64,000 bases of DNA from Caprimulgus europaeus (taxonomy: Eukaryota; Chordata; Aves; Caprimulgiformes; Caprimulgidae). Both the position numbers and the translations under genes were made by a program. Below the pieces are notes generated by a model that had not been told where the DNA came from, ran no database searches, and saw nothing but the letters and a program-made list of their open reading frames with translations. The stretch spans positions 13,883,501-13,947,500 of the forward strand of contig OU015541.1 in NCBI GenBank assembly GCA_907165065.1. Direction: 5' to 3'. Positions 1 through 11,205 of the stretch are shown here, piece by piece; the first letter of the stretch is position 1, and each line of letters opens with the position of its first letter.

Positions 1-54
1 CCCGGCGCCGACCCCACTTGCCTGGGGCCGCTGGATTATTATCACTGCAACAAG
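1..54 (+). CDS. Possible 3' end of a coding exon (partial, unidentified)
   Basis: Frame 1 is open from the first base to a candidate splice donor (AACAAG then GTACCG) and reads PGADPTCLGPLDYYHCNK. The two cysteines and the aromatic cluster resemble an extracellular or secreted protein segment, which is an inference from composition only. The donor is weak at +4 to +6, and a GC-rich island produces open frames by chance. It could equally be 5' untranslated sequence or unspliced island DNA. I do not recognise the protein. Confidence 0.2.
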
Positions 55-900
55 GTACCGGGGTGGGGGGGGCGGTGTGCGGGGGGGGCGGCTCCACTCC
101 GCGAGTCCCGCAACTTCTCCTCGGGGGTAGGGGGGACGGAAAGTGCCGGCGGTGCCCGGGAGGGAATTTTGAAAGTGGTCTGGAAGCGGCGCGAGAAGAG
201 CTGTCGGGTCCCCGGGCTGCCCCGGCACCGCCGCGCTCCCCGGCCGAGCGAACGGAGCTGCGGGGCGGGGGCCGCCCGAGCCCCGGGCGCTGCGGGCTGG
301 AAGCGTTCGCGGCCGGGAGAGAAAGGCAGCGGGTGAGCTCGGCTCTCGGGGGCTGTTTGTTCCCGTGTCCCCCTCCAGCCGTGGGTTTATTCAATGTTTT
401 CCCGATGTGCATGGGGTTGGCGGTTGTTGTGGTTCTTGTCGGGCACTTTTGTTGCTGTTTTGTGTTGTTTTGCACCTTTTTTCGTGAAGCTGCGGAGCTT
501 TGGGCCGCGGTCACCGGTACCTCCTGAGCGGGGGCTCCGGCTCTGTCCCCCGCCGCCGGCACCCACCTTCCCGCGCTCCCGTGAAACGAGCACCCAGCCC
601 CGGGGTGGGTGCGTGCGTGGGTTCCCCGAAACCCCCCAACATGGCGAGGAAAGCTCCCGAACCTGCCTGTTCCCCACTTTGCTGCGAGGGAAAGCACCTT
701 CTCTTGGAAAGAGAGAGGGATGCGCGGGGGGATATTTGGGAGCTCCTGGAGGAAACGTCCTTCATCCCAGAGAAGCGGGAGCGAGGGGGTGGATGCTGTT
801 CGCGGGGATAAAAGAGTTCTCTGCGAGTATCGCCTTCCTCGTGCATGGGGAAACAGCGCGGATGTTTCGGCGATAAAAGCCGTAGGAAGCAGAGCTGGTT
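1..900. promoter_or_regulatory. CpG island, probable promoter or first-exon region
   Basis: The first ~650 bases are strongly GC-rich with many CpG dinucleotides, and CpGs stay frequent to about 900, after which the DNA drops to the AT-rich, CpG-poor composition of the rest of the window. Unmethylated islands of this kind usually mark vertebrate promoters and first exons. Long G-runs lie at 60-72, 81-88 and 123-135. A good splice-donor match (CGG then GTGAGC, GT at 333-334) and a weaker one (AAG then GTACCG, GT at 55-56) suggest that transcription could run rightward. No TATA box was noticed. The associated gene cannot be named. The island is cut by the window edge, so its full extent is unknown. 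Confidence 0.65.
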
Positions 901-983
901 GGAAGGAGGGAGGATCAGCACGATAAGCTCAGAGACATAACCCTGGCTGTGTCCTCCCGGGCCAAATTTGGGTAATTGCATTG

Positions 984-1006
984 AAAAAAAAAAAAAAAAA
1001 AAAAAA
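984..1006. repeat. Poly(A) run, 23 bases
   Basis: An uninterrupted run of 23 A. No LINE, SINE or processed gene copy is recognisable immediately upstream, so it is treated as a simple mononucleotide repeat and not as a retroposon tail. Confidence 0.85.
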
Positions 1007-1557
1007 GAAGTTAATAAAGGGAGAAAATGCTCTCCTGCGTTGGGACTGCAGCTCAGGGCTCATCTGCCTGTTGTGGTACTTTGGGATCAAACTCTTTAGA
1101 AACAAGCAGAGGGAAGCCTGCGTGGCTTTCCAGAAAAAGCAAATTAATCTTTATGTGTCAATATATGTATTTAACGATTCTCTGTCATTTTATTTACATA
1201 TCTCTTTTGCTTAATTTGTAGCAAACCTAATCGTTCTCATTTGTTTTGAGAGGTCTGATTATGCTGAAAGGAAACACTTTACATTGATTTCTTCTGGATC
1301 CACGTACTGCTAGTTTCAAACTATTTTATTACCGTTGCCGTTGCTCTTAAAATGCTGAATATGCTCTTAAAATACTAACGAGAACCAGCTCACCTGGGAA
1401 CAGGTCACCCATGCCACCGACACATTGGCTGATAAAGTGTGCAAAAGCTCAAAGTCTGGGATTACAGGAGTGTGTGTCACTGGGAACTGCAGCAACCCCC
1501 AAATCTTGCTGGCTTTAGGAACTCGATTTTACCAAGAAGTTGTTAGATGTGGACATG
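1007..1557. other. Unique AT-rich interval, no gene seen
   Basis: Ordinary noncoding composition. The only structure noticed is a short direct repeat: TGCTCTTAAAAT occurs at 1342-1353 and again at 1362-1373 (20-bp period). Confidence 0.6.
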
Positions 1558-1662
1558 ATGAGCAACCTGGTCTAGTGGAAGGTGTCCCTGCTGATGGCAG
1601 GGGGGTTGGCACTGGATGAGCTTTAAGGTCCCTTCCAACCCAAACCAGTCTGGGATTCTGTT
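1558..1662 (+). mobile_element. CR1 LINE, 3'-end fragment
   Basis: A 5'-truncated CR1 retrotransposon keeping only the last ~105 bases. It runs from 'gagcaacctggtctagtgg' to 'caaaccagtctgggattctg', the typical CR1 3' terminus. The 'ctggatgagctttaaggtcc' ending is shared with the copies at 25512, 35396, 53220 and 61330, so they belong to one subfamily. It has no coding capacity. Confidence 0.93.
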
Positions 1663-2093
1663 CTCTGGTTTAGTTTGCCTTCCAGTTTTCCATGCGGGTC
1701 CCTGCAGTCTCACACACAGTGCTGCAGGCCCTTGCAGTGGGGCTGCATGGTCACAGCATCACCCGAGCTTTGGGGTACGTGGGGCCCCACGGTGTGAGCT
1801 CATCCGTGGCCTGAATCCCTGAGATTAGTGCCGGATTAGGCAGTCACAGCTGATCCGCGGGTCCTTGCTGTCGCGCGGCGTTGTGGACAAGGAGGCTGGA
1901 GGAGATCTTCTGGGTCTCCAGCCAGTGGGTGCGATCCAGCGCCGGTGCTGGCCAGGGTGGATGGGACACTGGAGAGGAGCACCCCGGGCAGTGACCACTG
2001 CCACCAGATGCTGCTGTTGTCGCTGCTACAGAGGATCTTAAGGCAGTGGGAGGAAGAAAGGAAGTGACTTACCTTTTGCTGATGTTCAGGGCT

Positions 2094-2137
2094 CCTTTTT
2101 TTTTCTTCTTTTTTTTTTTCTTCTTCTCTTCTTTTCT
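2094..2137. repeat. Polypyrimidine (CT/T-rich) tract
   Basis: A run of T with interspersed C (cttttttttt, cttctt, cttcttctc). It is low-complexity and could be mistaken for a splice acceptor tract. No AG with an exon-like continuation follows convincingly. Confidence 0.8.
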
Positions 2138-2756
2138 GAGTTATCAAATGTCACTTGCTGATGCACGTTTCTCTGTGGGATGAGGCTGCTGGAACAAAGC
2201 CAGAGATGAAATGGGTTGACTTTGTTTTCCCAGCCAAATGCAGGTATAACAGTCGTAGCTTTGCCATCAAAACGTGGCCCGGTGCAGAGCAGGCGGAGGT
2301 ATCACTGCTGCCTTGGCTTTGGAAAACTTCTCCAGCTGCTGTGGGTGGTGTATGGCTGAGGGTCACCACCAGCACGCTGGCACCTTATGCCTGCTACTGT
2401 CTGAGCACACCTGCTTCTTGGAGCCACGCAAGACCCTCCAGGAAACTCCAAAAACTCACACCGGTTCCAACCCCATCGCTCCCATCCGGTGCTGGTGGCT
2501 CAGCCCAGAGCCAGGCTAAGACAGTATCTGCCTCAAAATATTTCCACTTTAACAAGCTACAGAGGAGGGTTAGGTGGACTGGAAACATCGGAAGTTCTCC
2601 CACTATTGCATGTAGGTATCCTGGATGAAATCCAGCTCAAGGAAGGAGCTGGGCAAGGAGCACTTCCAGGCTCTTTGCTTTCCTCCTGCTTCACCAAGTT
2701 GATGGAGGGGTTTAAAAGCCCTGTGATTTAAAGGGCTTGTTTTGTTCAGGTTCAGC

Positions 2757-2810
2757 TTTTTTTTTTTCCCCTTTGTTGTTGTTGTTGTTTATTTATTTAT
2801 TCAGGGGGGG
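2757..2810. repeat. Compound simple repeat: T-run, (GTT)n, (ATTT)n, G7
   Basis: T11 at 2757-2767, GTT units at about 2774-2790, ATTT units at about 2788-2801, and seven G at 2804-2810. This is a microsatellite compound of the kind often left by decayed retroposon tails, but no adjacent element is recognisable. Confidence 0.8.
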
Positions 2811-5278
2811 GCAGTGGGAAGTGTGCAGTGTCACTGTGTGTAAATAACTGGCTGAGAGCACGGCAGAGCTCAGCCCGCACGCCCCTCGCCAGCGGGCCTG
2901 CCGGATAGATGGGCTTTAGCCCAAAGCATCCTGAAATGTTAATGGGATTGTTTTGTGCACTTACTGAACACGATATTGTTACCGTGAGCTCTCCCATCTT
3001 CCCTGCACACTGCAGCAAGCCACAGTTTCTCTTTGCAGCTACGGAAGTGCCTACTGCATATCAGCCTTTCTGTTTGTAAAAGGACCAGGGATGTTTAGAG
3101 GGACATTGGGACATTGGAGCGTTCGTTCAGCCAAGGCCTCCTCAGAAATGATCGTTTGCACCTTTTCTTTAACTGCTTCCAGAGCATCCCTGTTTTCCCT
3201 CACAGGGCTGGCTGCTGGCGGGGGTGGAACAAGGGGCTGGACACACATGGGTGGAGAAGGAGGTCCCTCATGCCCCAGCAGGCAGGGTGGGAAGGAGCCT
3301 TCCTTCACCAACTGTGTTTAATGAGGAGTTTTTATGCATTGGACATGCTGGTGGCATCAAAGTGGGGAAAAACAGCTCCCCACATCAACCAGTCCCCATC
3401 ACGGGTGATCCCGCACGGAGCAGCTTCCCATGGCAGCTGGGACACGGAGCCAAACCTAAACTTCGTGGTGCCTGGGGAGCTGCTGCTCCTCACAGCTGGG
3501 AGGACTGATGCTCCTTGGCAGGATTTTAAGAGTTGCACCGGGCTCAGCCCAAGGTGAGAGGGTGATGAGGAGTGACACCTTCCCAGCCCCACCAGCAAGC
3601 CTCCCTTGGGCACCCCACAACAACCAGTTCCCACGGCGGGGTGCCAGCCCCTCATCCCCTTCCCATGGGCTGGATCTAAGACCTGCTCCATCACTGGGAC
3701 TGCACAGAAGAAACGGATCTTGTGCATGAGGTTGTGTCTGCACCACAGCCCCGAGGGACTGGGGAGGTTCAGCTGATAGTGGCACCATCTCTGCAAGGAA
3801 CCTTCATCCAAACTGTGACACCCATCTCTGTCATTGCCCACTTGAACCTCGCTGAAGGGAGCACCTACCTCTGTTTCAGGAGGTCTAAAGCCCCTTTTTC
3901 TGTCCCCTCTGGCCAGTTCCTGGGGCATTGGTACGTGCTGCAGACCCCCTTGCTGCGGAAGCAGAGCTGTCGCCGTGCCTGGCTGCTGCAATGGTGTGAC
4001 TGGAGAGAAGCAGCATGTTCTTGCACCACAGAAGCAGCTTGCTGGTCCATGGTGGGGTATTTTTGTGTCCCTCCAGTGGCTTCATGAAAATTTGGGGGTT
4101 TTTCCTGCTTAAACTCTAGGGAGACTCTTTGCATCTGTATTTCATAATAAGTGAACCATGTAAAAAACCATACAGCTCAGTACCACAGCAGCTCATCCTG
4201 CTCTTAGCAGAGCTGCAGCAACAGGATCTGATGTGCTAGCTGATATACCAGCGTGGAAGGATTTTCCCAGATCTTGAATTGTGTGGTTTCACAAAGTACA
4301 GGAGGGAGATTTTCCTTCCTAGCACAGGCAAAATTGTTTTTGCAAAGGGAGGCGTACGGCAGGAATCCTGCCGGAGCACGGCACCGCCTGCTCGTTCACG
4401 CAGCGTGTGCAGTGATGCTGTGATGCATGAGGAGTCATCCTGCTCCCCAGGGACAACTTTGGGGAGTTAATTAACATCTCTCTATTCTTCCTATGGAAAT
4501 AAATTTAAATATAAATTATTCTTAGTTGGTTTTGGTGTTTTGATGACCAGACTTGGTTAGCACAATGCCTAATTTCCACTTAGGGCAATGATTGATGGGG
4601 AGGAGGAGGACAAGAAGGAGGACCCAGCCTGGGAATACCTAATCCCTGAAGAGCAACACACTGCTGTGACACTAGAAATGCCTGTGGTCCTTGGGAACCT
4701 CTGGAGATATGTGCTGAGGAACCCTGTAACATTCCTGTAACACCATCAAAACTTGTCCCAAATCTTTCTAATAGTGTTCTGGTGGCTTTGCATCTCCAAA
4801 CATACCCTGTGTCTTGCCTTCTAGGCTGATAAATTGACAAAAACTATTTTGCCAATGCACTGTCATAAATTATGGATAATTAAAATCTGCTAGTCATGAG
4901 ATGAGTATTAATCTGCAACCAATGCACTCTTCTTCTTTTAAGAACCCTTCAGAAATGGGATCTGAGCATGAGCCCAGGTCGATGTAGCAAATGCATTTCA
5001 GTGGAACATTCTGTTTTGTTTTGACTTTTACCATCAGTTGTACATTGCAGTGATAAACACCCTCCTTTTTCCATCCTTCCAGAACTGCTTTGCCATTCTG
5101 GAAGATAAAATTTATTCGTTTCCTTTCTACTTTCTAAGCCAACTCTGTTTTGAAGTAGCATAAATCTTTCTTTGGAGATGGAGGATTTTGAATGGAGAAC
5201 AAAGTCCAGCAAATTTTTAATTTAGGGCCTGTTTTAGCCTCATTTGGCAGGCAGCTCCTGTTAATTTGCAAATGTGGA

Positions 5279-5303
5279 TTTTTTTTTTTTTTTTTTTTTT
5301 TTT
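5279..5303. repeat. Poly(T) run, 25 bases
   Basis: An uninterrupted T25. Read on the minus strand it gives the poly-lysine stretch seen in one chance open frame. No retroposon body is visible on its 3' side (higher coordinates), where a minus-strand insertion would lie. Confidence 0.85.
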
Positions 5304-6005
5304 AAGGTCCTGAATATGGGCAAGGGCTTCCTCTGAAAAGCATTTGACAACCCTGTGTTCTCCAGAGCGATCTTTGATGGGTTGTATGGCAGAAAGTGTT
5401 TGAAGCTCCATTTTTTGCCTTGGGCTTTAAGTCAGGGCTTGGGAGCTAAATAATGAATGTCCATCCATTCATAGAAATTGTTGTTCTCTCTGTATGTGCA
5501 GAGGGAAGGCTTTCAGCTGGTTGGTTTTGGAACAATGGGAGATATTTTGAAGACCGGTCTGACTTATATATAACAACCTGTTTGGTGGGGCTGGTTCTGA
5601 ATAACCTTGTTAAGGGTCTGATCCATGAAAGTCCCTCTAGCAGAGGAGGTGTCTAGAGACCCAAAATTCAGGATCAAAAACCTTGCATGTTTCTCTAATT
5701 TATTTATGGTGCTTTAAATCAATGATAAACACTGTCCCCTAAATCACTGGTCCAAAGCTTATTGTCTGTTACACCACCAGGACCATGGGGTAAATCTATG
5801 AACAGCTCTGGACTTGTACTTCTGAGCTTGTGACAGGCACTGGGATCAGTTTGTGCATCCATCATGGAGAAAACATTCTGTTGATAAATTGTATTTTGAT
5901 TGTAAAAGACTGGAGCATCCTATATTTTGTATAGGGTACGGCTGCTGCTTGCTCTGGGTGGTGGGGAGAGCACCTGTAACCCTCGCAGAGCCTTTGTGCT
6001 CATCT

Positions 6006-6053
6006 GGTTTTTGTTTGTTTGGTTGGGGTTTTTGGTTGGTTTTGTTTTTTTTT
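6006..6053. repeat. T/G-rich low-complexity stretch
   Basis: Repeated ggttt, gttttt and ggttgg words. Similar T/G-rich stretches recur in the window (7072, 9646, 23985, 43105, 52858). Confidence 0.75.
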
Positions 6054-6744
6054 AACAAAATGAGCTCTAAATGCTTTTACCATAAGTTGGGTTATATCTT
6101 TCAATATAAATGAAGCATATAATTGTGTTTTTCCTAACAGCTCTACATTAAAAATAAGTTATTGTGCTGCTAATGTGTTTTCCTTGATGATTTTCCATCC
6201 AGCGAGTGCAAGGCTTCTGTCTGAAGCTGCTGTGTACCCTGTTCTCTGCCTCCACTTTTAATTTTATTCTGCATTTCTAAAGTCGGGATGCAGTGTTAGT
6301 GTGATTCCGGCTTTGATACCATTAACTCCTAATTGGAGGTTTCAGCTCTCATGTTCCACCTGCGTGATTTTACACACACGTTTTCCTATAATTAAAGCTT
6401 ATACTTGGGGGATGCACAGTTCAGCTGCAGGGGAGGAGAAGTCTCGTAACGAAACTTAGTGAAACAAGCACTCATCAGTAAATTAAAAAAAAAAGCTATT
6501 GAAAACAGTATTAAATTGCCTGGTTTTGCACTTATATGACCAGATTTAAATATTTTTAATCATCTGCATCTCCCCACCACTCTTTCTATTGTTTCCTTCT
6601 GGTGGTTTTGTTCTGATGGATGCCATTTCTTCTTTGAAAAATGGCACTGGCTGCTGCATCGCCCGCAGGCAGAATCTTTGCATTATGCCACAGAATCTCT
6701 CTCCTCCGCTGTAATCTTTTGCATAGATTGGTTGACCTCTGCAG

Positions 6745-6812
6745 AGACAATTAAATCTCGTCCTGACGACTCTACACTTCCAGTTCAGCTCTGTGGTGAA
6801 TGGAACTGGTGG
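6745..6812 (+). other. Exon-like segment bounded by CTCTGCAG and GTAAGT
   Basis: The 68 bases lie between a plausible acceptor (gacctctgcag) and a near-perfect donor (GG then GTAAGTG, GT at 6813-6814). Two of the three frames are open throughout, which is weak evidence at this length. There is no protein match and no neighbouring exon, so it may be a noncoding exon, an alternative exon or coincidence. Confidence 0.15.
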
Positions 6813-7071
6813 GTAAGTGTTAAATTAGGGCCCTGGACCAATAATTGTTATTAGGGAAAGATTATCGGAGCAGGGGTTGGTGCTGGTTGCTGCACTCGGC
6901 TTCTGAGGAACCTTAATCTGCAGAAATCGGGTGACTCTTGGTCTGAGGCAGTTTCTTGACCTCTACTTGTAGCCTGGACACAGGAGGCTGGATTGCATGA
7001 GTGTTTAAAATGTAGATATTTTAATTTTTTTCTGTTGGTTTATGAACCCAGCCTCTTGCTTTCATGGTGCA

Positions 7072-7119
7072 TTTGGGGTTTTTTGGGGGTTCTTTTTGGT
7101 TTGTTGTTTTTTTTTTTTC
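7072..7119. repeat. T/G-rich low-complexity stretch
   Basis: Blocks of ggggtttttt and ttttttggtttgttg, then T12. Simple-sequence DNA that does not encode anything recognisable. Confidence 0.75.
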
Positions 7120-7391
7120 TGTGTTCCTGAGGATCTCATAACCAAGCAGGAGCTAGAAAAGAGAGGACAGCAGTTTGGGGCCCTATTCCCAAGTGGGATG
7201 GATGGTAAAACTTGCTGTGGTTCTACCCTGAGTCTCTCCTCCCCACTTCCAGTGGGCATCTTTGCTTCCACGTGGGTGAAGCCACCAGCCCCTGCTCCAA
7301 GGTGGGCACCCCCAGCACCATGGTGCTCAAGGGAGATGGAGGGGCAAGTACTGTCCGTGCTGGCATGTGCCACCCTCCCCTCTGGTGACAT

Positions 7392-7580
7392 AAACTCATT
7401 GAATGGTTTGCGTTGGAAGGGACCTTTCAAGGCCATCCAGTCCAACCCCCCTGCCCTGAGCAGGGACATCTCCAACCAGAGCAGGTTGCTCACAGCCCCG
7501 TCCAACCTGACCTGGAATGTTTCCAGGGATGGGGCTTCTATCACCTCTCTGGGCAACATGCCACCATCTTCCCCTCACCC
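7392..7580 (-). mobile_element. CR1 LINE fragment, minus strand
   Basis: The plus strand starts with 'cattgaatggtttgcgttgg', the reverse complement of the CR1 3' end, followed by the characteristic 'agcagggacatctccaacca' and 'gaatgtttccagggatgggg' blocks. About 190 bases remain and the body is truncated. The 3' end is of the type also seen at 14998, 16823, 19815 and 26489. Confidence 0.92.
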
Positions 7581-7779
7581 AGGTGGTATTTTCCCCTGGG
7601 ACTGAGCTGCCCTGTGCCCCATGGATCCTGTTCCATCTCAGCAGCAGTGAAGAGCACTTTTTTTTTATCAGTTTAGCTGGATCACATTAACAGGTTTTTC
7701 TACCCACAAAACCTACCAATGACTCAGAGTTTCCATTCCCATTTGGACTCCTCAGGGAGGCTCCATCCCCTTTCTCCTC

Positions 7780-7840
7780 GGCTCTCTGCCTGCATGCCAC
7801 GCTCCTCCTCTCTGCCTGCATGCCACGCTCCTCCTCTCTG
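7780..7840. repeat. Tandem duplication, 26-bp period, about 2.3 copies
   Basis: The core 'tctgcctgcatgccacgctc' occurs twice at a spacing of 26 bases (its GCCTG at 7788 and 7814), followed by a partial third unit. The two full units are essentially identical, which indicates a recent duplication and possible length polymorphism. Confidence 0.85.
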
Positions 7841-8971
7841 CTTTAGAGAAAACCATCATCATCATCTTCATCTCCTTCTGCTTGCAGGGTAGAGCCTGCC
7901 CTCGCCTGTGCTCAGGGTTGGGAGATAAGGGCCATGTTGTGGCTCTGCCATTTATCCTCTGTGTGGACTGGCCTAGGTCTCCATCTCCAGAAGCAGCAGG
8001 TCATTTTGGGGCACCCCAGGCATTTGGGGGTTATTTTTTATGAACAATTTGAGCCATCCTGAGCATTGAGCATCCACTGCAGGAGACCCAGGTACCTGGA
8101 GAGGTGCAAAGCAGAGCCTGGGGTACCATGGAAGGCTTCTCTCTTCCAAAGAGGTGGATCTCCACGTTTATACCCACAAAAGCACCTTGCACCTTTCACC
8201 TTTCCAGCCTGATTTGCCTGGCAGTTTATTCCCTGAGCATCTCCAGTCCCTCCTTGGGAAGGTGGTAGAGCCGTACGGCTCGTTAGGACTTGTTAAGCCA
8301 TTTGAAAACCCCCAAATGCCAGGGTTTTAATGTGAAGGACCACCCTGTGTAGGGGAGGAGATGGGGCAGGTGGTGGTCGTGGAGAGCTTGGCCTCAGGTG
8401 GTGCTGGTCTCACAGCAGCTTGCTGTCCACGTGAGGAACTGGTGGACCTCCATCCTGTTCCTAGTAGTGTGCAGGCTGAGCTCCTTTCTCCCCCAAAAGC
8501 TTGTCACTGGGTCAGTGATGAGCTGGCTCATTCCATCTCTACCATCACCTTTCCTTTATGCCCTGGGGGAGATGCTGCCAGGGAGCATCAGGGCACTGCA
8601 GCTGAGGGGACAATGTGGGCTGCCAGAGGTTGGCTTGTCCATGTCCCACATTGCTGCACCCACAGAGGCATTCGTGGGCTTTGGCTCTCCCTGGCTGATG
8701 CTGCTTGCTAGCTCTGAATTAAAAGACATTTTGTTTCATCACTTATAGTTGCTGAACCCTAAAATAAAGGTAATATTTTTTTTTTTCCTCTGTCAAAAAA
8801 CAACAGTTTAGATCCATTCCATGTTTCTCATTTTTCACGAGTGCTTCTTTGAGCAGTGGGGTTTTTATACAGTGAGCCAGCACAGCGTGCCTACCATGGA
8901 AGAATAATGTATTTTTAGGGAATTAGATTTCTAGTGTCAGAAGAGGAGCAGGGTGCCCTGGAGTCCTTAGC

Positions 8972-8986
8972 AAAAAAAAAAAAAAA
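8972..8986. repeat. Poly(A) run, 15 bases
   Basis: A15 followed by 'gagaaac'. Simple mononucleotide repeat with no attached retroposon recognised. Confidence 0.8.
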
Positions 8987-9645
8987 GAGAAACTTTGACA
9001 GCGTGAAAAGTAAGTTTATGAAAAGTTTAGAGGAAGTTTTCTATGGAAACACTTAATTGAATTATCTTGGTTTGTCCCAGCTTATGCAATGGGTACAAAA
9101 AAAGAGTTTGGATGTCATCTGAAAAAGAAAAAGGGAAAATATTGAGGGAGAAAACATGAACCAGAGAAGCTGAGGCTTGTTGTAGCACTGGGAAACTTGT
9201 GTTCCTCCTGGCAGGGTCCTGCTCTGTTTGCCTGTGTTAAACCCAGGGAGGCAGCTTTTCCCCCGTTGTCTTATCTTGTCTCTAAATAGCACTCAAAGGA
9301 GAAGAAGAATGTACTGTTAAAAATATCAAACTTTAGGGAATGGCTGGCAGACTTGACCACTGATAAGTGTTGTTGATTGAAGATCAAACAGCCCTTGAAA
9401 ACAGAAGAGAAACCTTCCAACAAGTGCTGTGGACCTATCCCTGCAGCCAGCCAGCGAGGTCAGGCAGGCTTCGAGCCAGGGGTGTTTAGGAACCTGCGCT
9501 GGAATTACACTCTGGTCGCCTCTACCCCAGACAGATGTTGGTGACATGGTGGTTTGAAACCTGATAAATCTGTTAAAGCTGAGAACAATATTTTTTTTTA
9601 GATGCCAAGAAAACCAGAGTCATGTTTTCATTATTAGGTGATAGG

Positions 9646-9680
9646 TTTTGTTTTTTTGGGTTGGTTTTTTTTTTCCTCCT
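9646..9680. repeat. T/G-rich low-complexity stretch
   Basis: ttttgtttttttgggttggtttttttttt-type sequence, like the other T/G-rich runs in the window. Confidence 0.7.
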
Positions 9681-10135
9681 TAAGTTAAAGAGGCTGCCTA
9701 GGAGGAAAGACTGCAGGTCATAAAGTGAACTAGAGACTAGTGGCATGGGCTTTTTAATTAATTGACAACCATTTCTATGTCAAGGTGGCAAATTAATTGT
9801 GGGTGGCCATCTGTTTGTAAACCAGATAGTTCTTTCATGGCTGCGCCAAACGGTTCATGTGGAGTATTTAACTATTTGATTTAAATCAGACCAGAGTGTA
9901 GGTTTTATGAAAACTATATTAAATCATTTTTTCCACCTAAGAATTGAACTTTGAAAAGGGGGAAAATATTAACTTGCAGCCCTTTAAATAAGGTGGTTGG
10001 CATGTAGTGACCTTCTTCTGAGGGAGGCCAAACCCTGGTGGGAATAAGAGTATGTAACCTCAGTCATCTGTGGAAGTGGGGGTACCAAATGCGTGTGAGA
10101 GCACAAATGAAACAAATACATGTTTAAAATCCTAA

Positions 10136-10192
10136 CTTAGATTGGAAGGGACCTCTAGAAATGTATTTAAAATAATTCCAATAGCACCTTCT
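10136..10192 (-). mobile_element. Possible old CR1 scrap, minus strand
   Basis: 'gattggaagggacctctaga' matches the core CR1 3' motif in reverse orientation, and the rest is too diverged to align by eye. It may be a very short or very old copy, or chance similarity over ~20 bases. Confidence 0.3.
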
Positions 10193-11205
10193 GGGATTGA
10201 GATGACAGCAGAGAAAAATATCAATATACAGCCCGCACCAACCACAAGCCGTGGATTTTCTGCTCCACTCTCGTGAGAGTCTCAACGATGACAGCTGCAA
10301 TCAAATGCTAAATAGGAAGTTTGTAATAAAAAGGACTTTAGTTAGAATTAATAAAATGTGAAATGCCTCATTCCTTGGAAAACATACGGTTATTGACTGA
10401 GATTTTAGAAACCCGTCCTGTAGGAGCAGGGATCCCGGCTCCGGCATCCTTTCCCTGCATGTGTTACTGTTCCTCTTAGAGTGCAGCATTTCATTTCTCT
10501 TTTTTTTGGCTGGAAAGGTCACGATGTGCAAGTTTGAGAGGAAAAACTTGGCTGTGTTGGAGTGGCACCGGCTTGGCCGGGGTGCCTCGGTAAAGCAGAA
10601 AGCTTAGTCCAGCAAGGTGGGAAGGGGGTGATACAGGACAGCTGAATTCCCTGCTCGTCTCAGCTGTGATTCAGGTTTCATTTCCCATGGTGGAGGTCTC
10701 CCCTCTTCCTCTCTCCCTATTGTCCAAGTGTTGCTTCTGTTATTATTTATTTTCTTTTTTCACCTGGGGGCTGCTGTGAGAGGTGTCTCTTGGCTCTGCC
10801 AGCTGGTCCTGATGTTTCGTTTTTCCTTGTGAATACCAATTGTTTCTGCCAAAATCATTTGGTGGTGTTATGTAAATCACAGGCTGACGCTTTAATCTGG
10901 GTGCTCCAAAATGCTGGATGGGTTTTGCCCTGACTGGTGATTCTGCTACCATCAAGCACGTGGTGCCCAGGGTTCCCTTTGGCTCAGCAGCCACCACAGG
11001 TGGGATACTGCTGGTCACCACATCCAGTATTGCCATTGTTGCTGGTGGTTTTAGTGGGAGGCATGAAAGGGCTGTTGGTCAAGTGTGGTACCTGCAAGGC
11101 AAAGCTTGGGTTTTGGTATTGGGTTCTATGTTTCTGCTGTTGGGTTTGCAGCAGCGTTGGGGGATGTCACGTGTGTGGTTCTGTGCTTGCACCAAAAAGT
11201 GGCTT

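Larger units (their letters stand above)
1663..5278. other. Unique interval, no supportable gene
   Basis: Several chance open frames occur, the longest being 219 codons on the minus strand at 3332-3991. None shows a recognisable domain, splice-bounded structure or biased composition. The interval holds two simple repeats, annotated separately, and nothing else that I can name. Confidence 0.6.
5304..7391. other. Unique interval with candidate conserved block 6120-6900
   Basis: AT-rich DNA with no repeat family recognised except two T/G-rich low-complexity stretches (6006-6053 and 7072-7119). The part from about 6120 to 6900 has homeodomain-type cores (TAATTA-like), scattered CpGs and an exon-like segment at 6745-6812. 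I infer possible conserved noncoding DNA from composition alone. Confidence 0.4.
7581..11205. other. Unique interval, no supportable gene
   Basis: It holds a 26-bp tandem duplication (7780-7840), an A15 run (8972-8986), a T/G-rich stretch (9646-9680) and a doubtful old CR1 scrap at 10136. No coding exon or RNA gene could be supported. The region around 9720-10000 is AT-rich with TTAATTAATT-type words. Confidence 0.55.

Noticed and set aside
984-1006. Poly(A) run as a possible processed pseudogene tail
   Set aside because: The upstream sequence is the edge of the CpG island, with no transcript-like body or target duplication.
3332-3991. 219-codon minus-strand open frame
   Set aside because: GC-richer DNA with overlapping frames on both strands, no recognisable domain, no signal peptide, and low-information composition.
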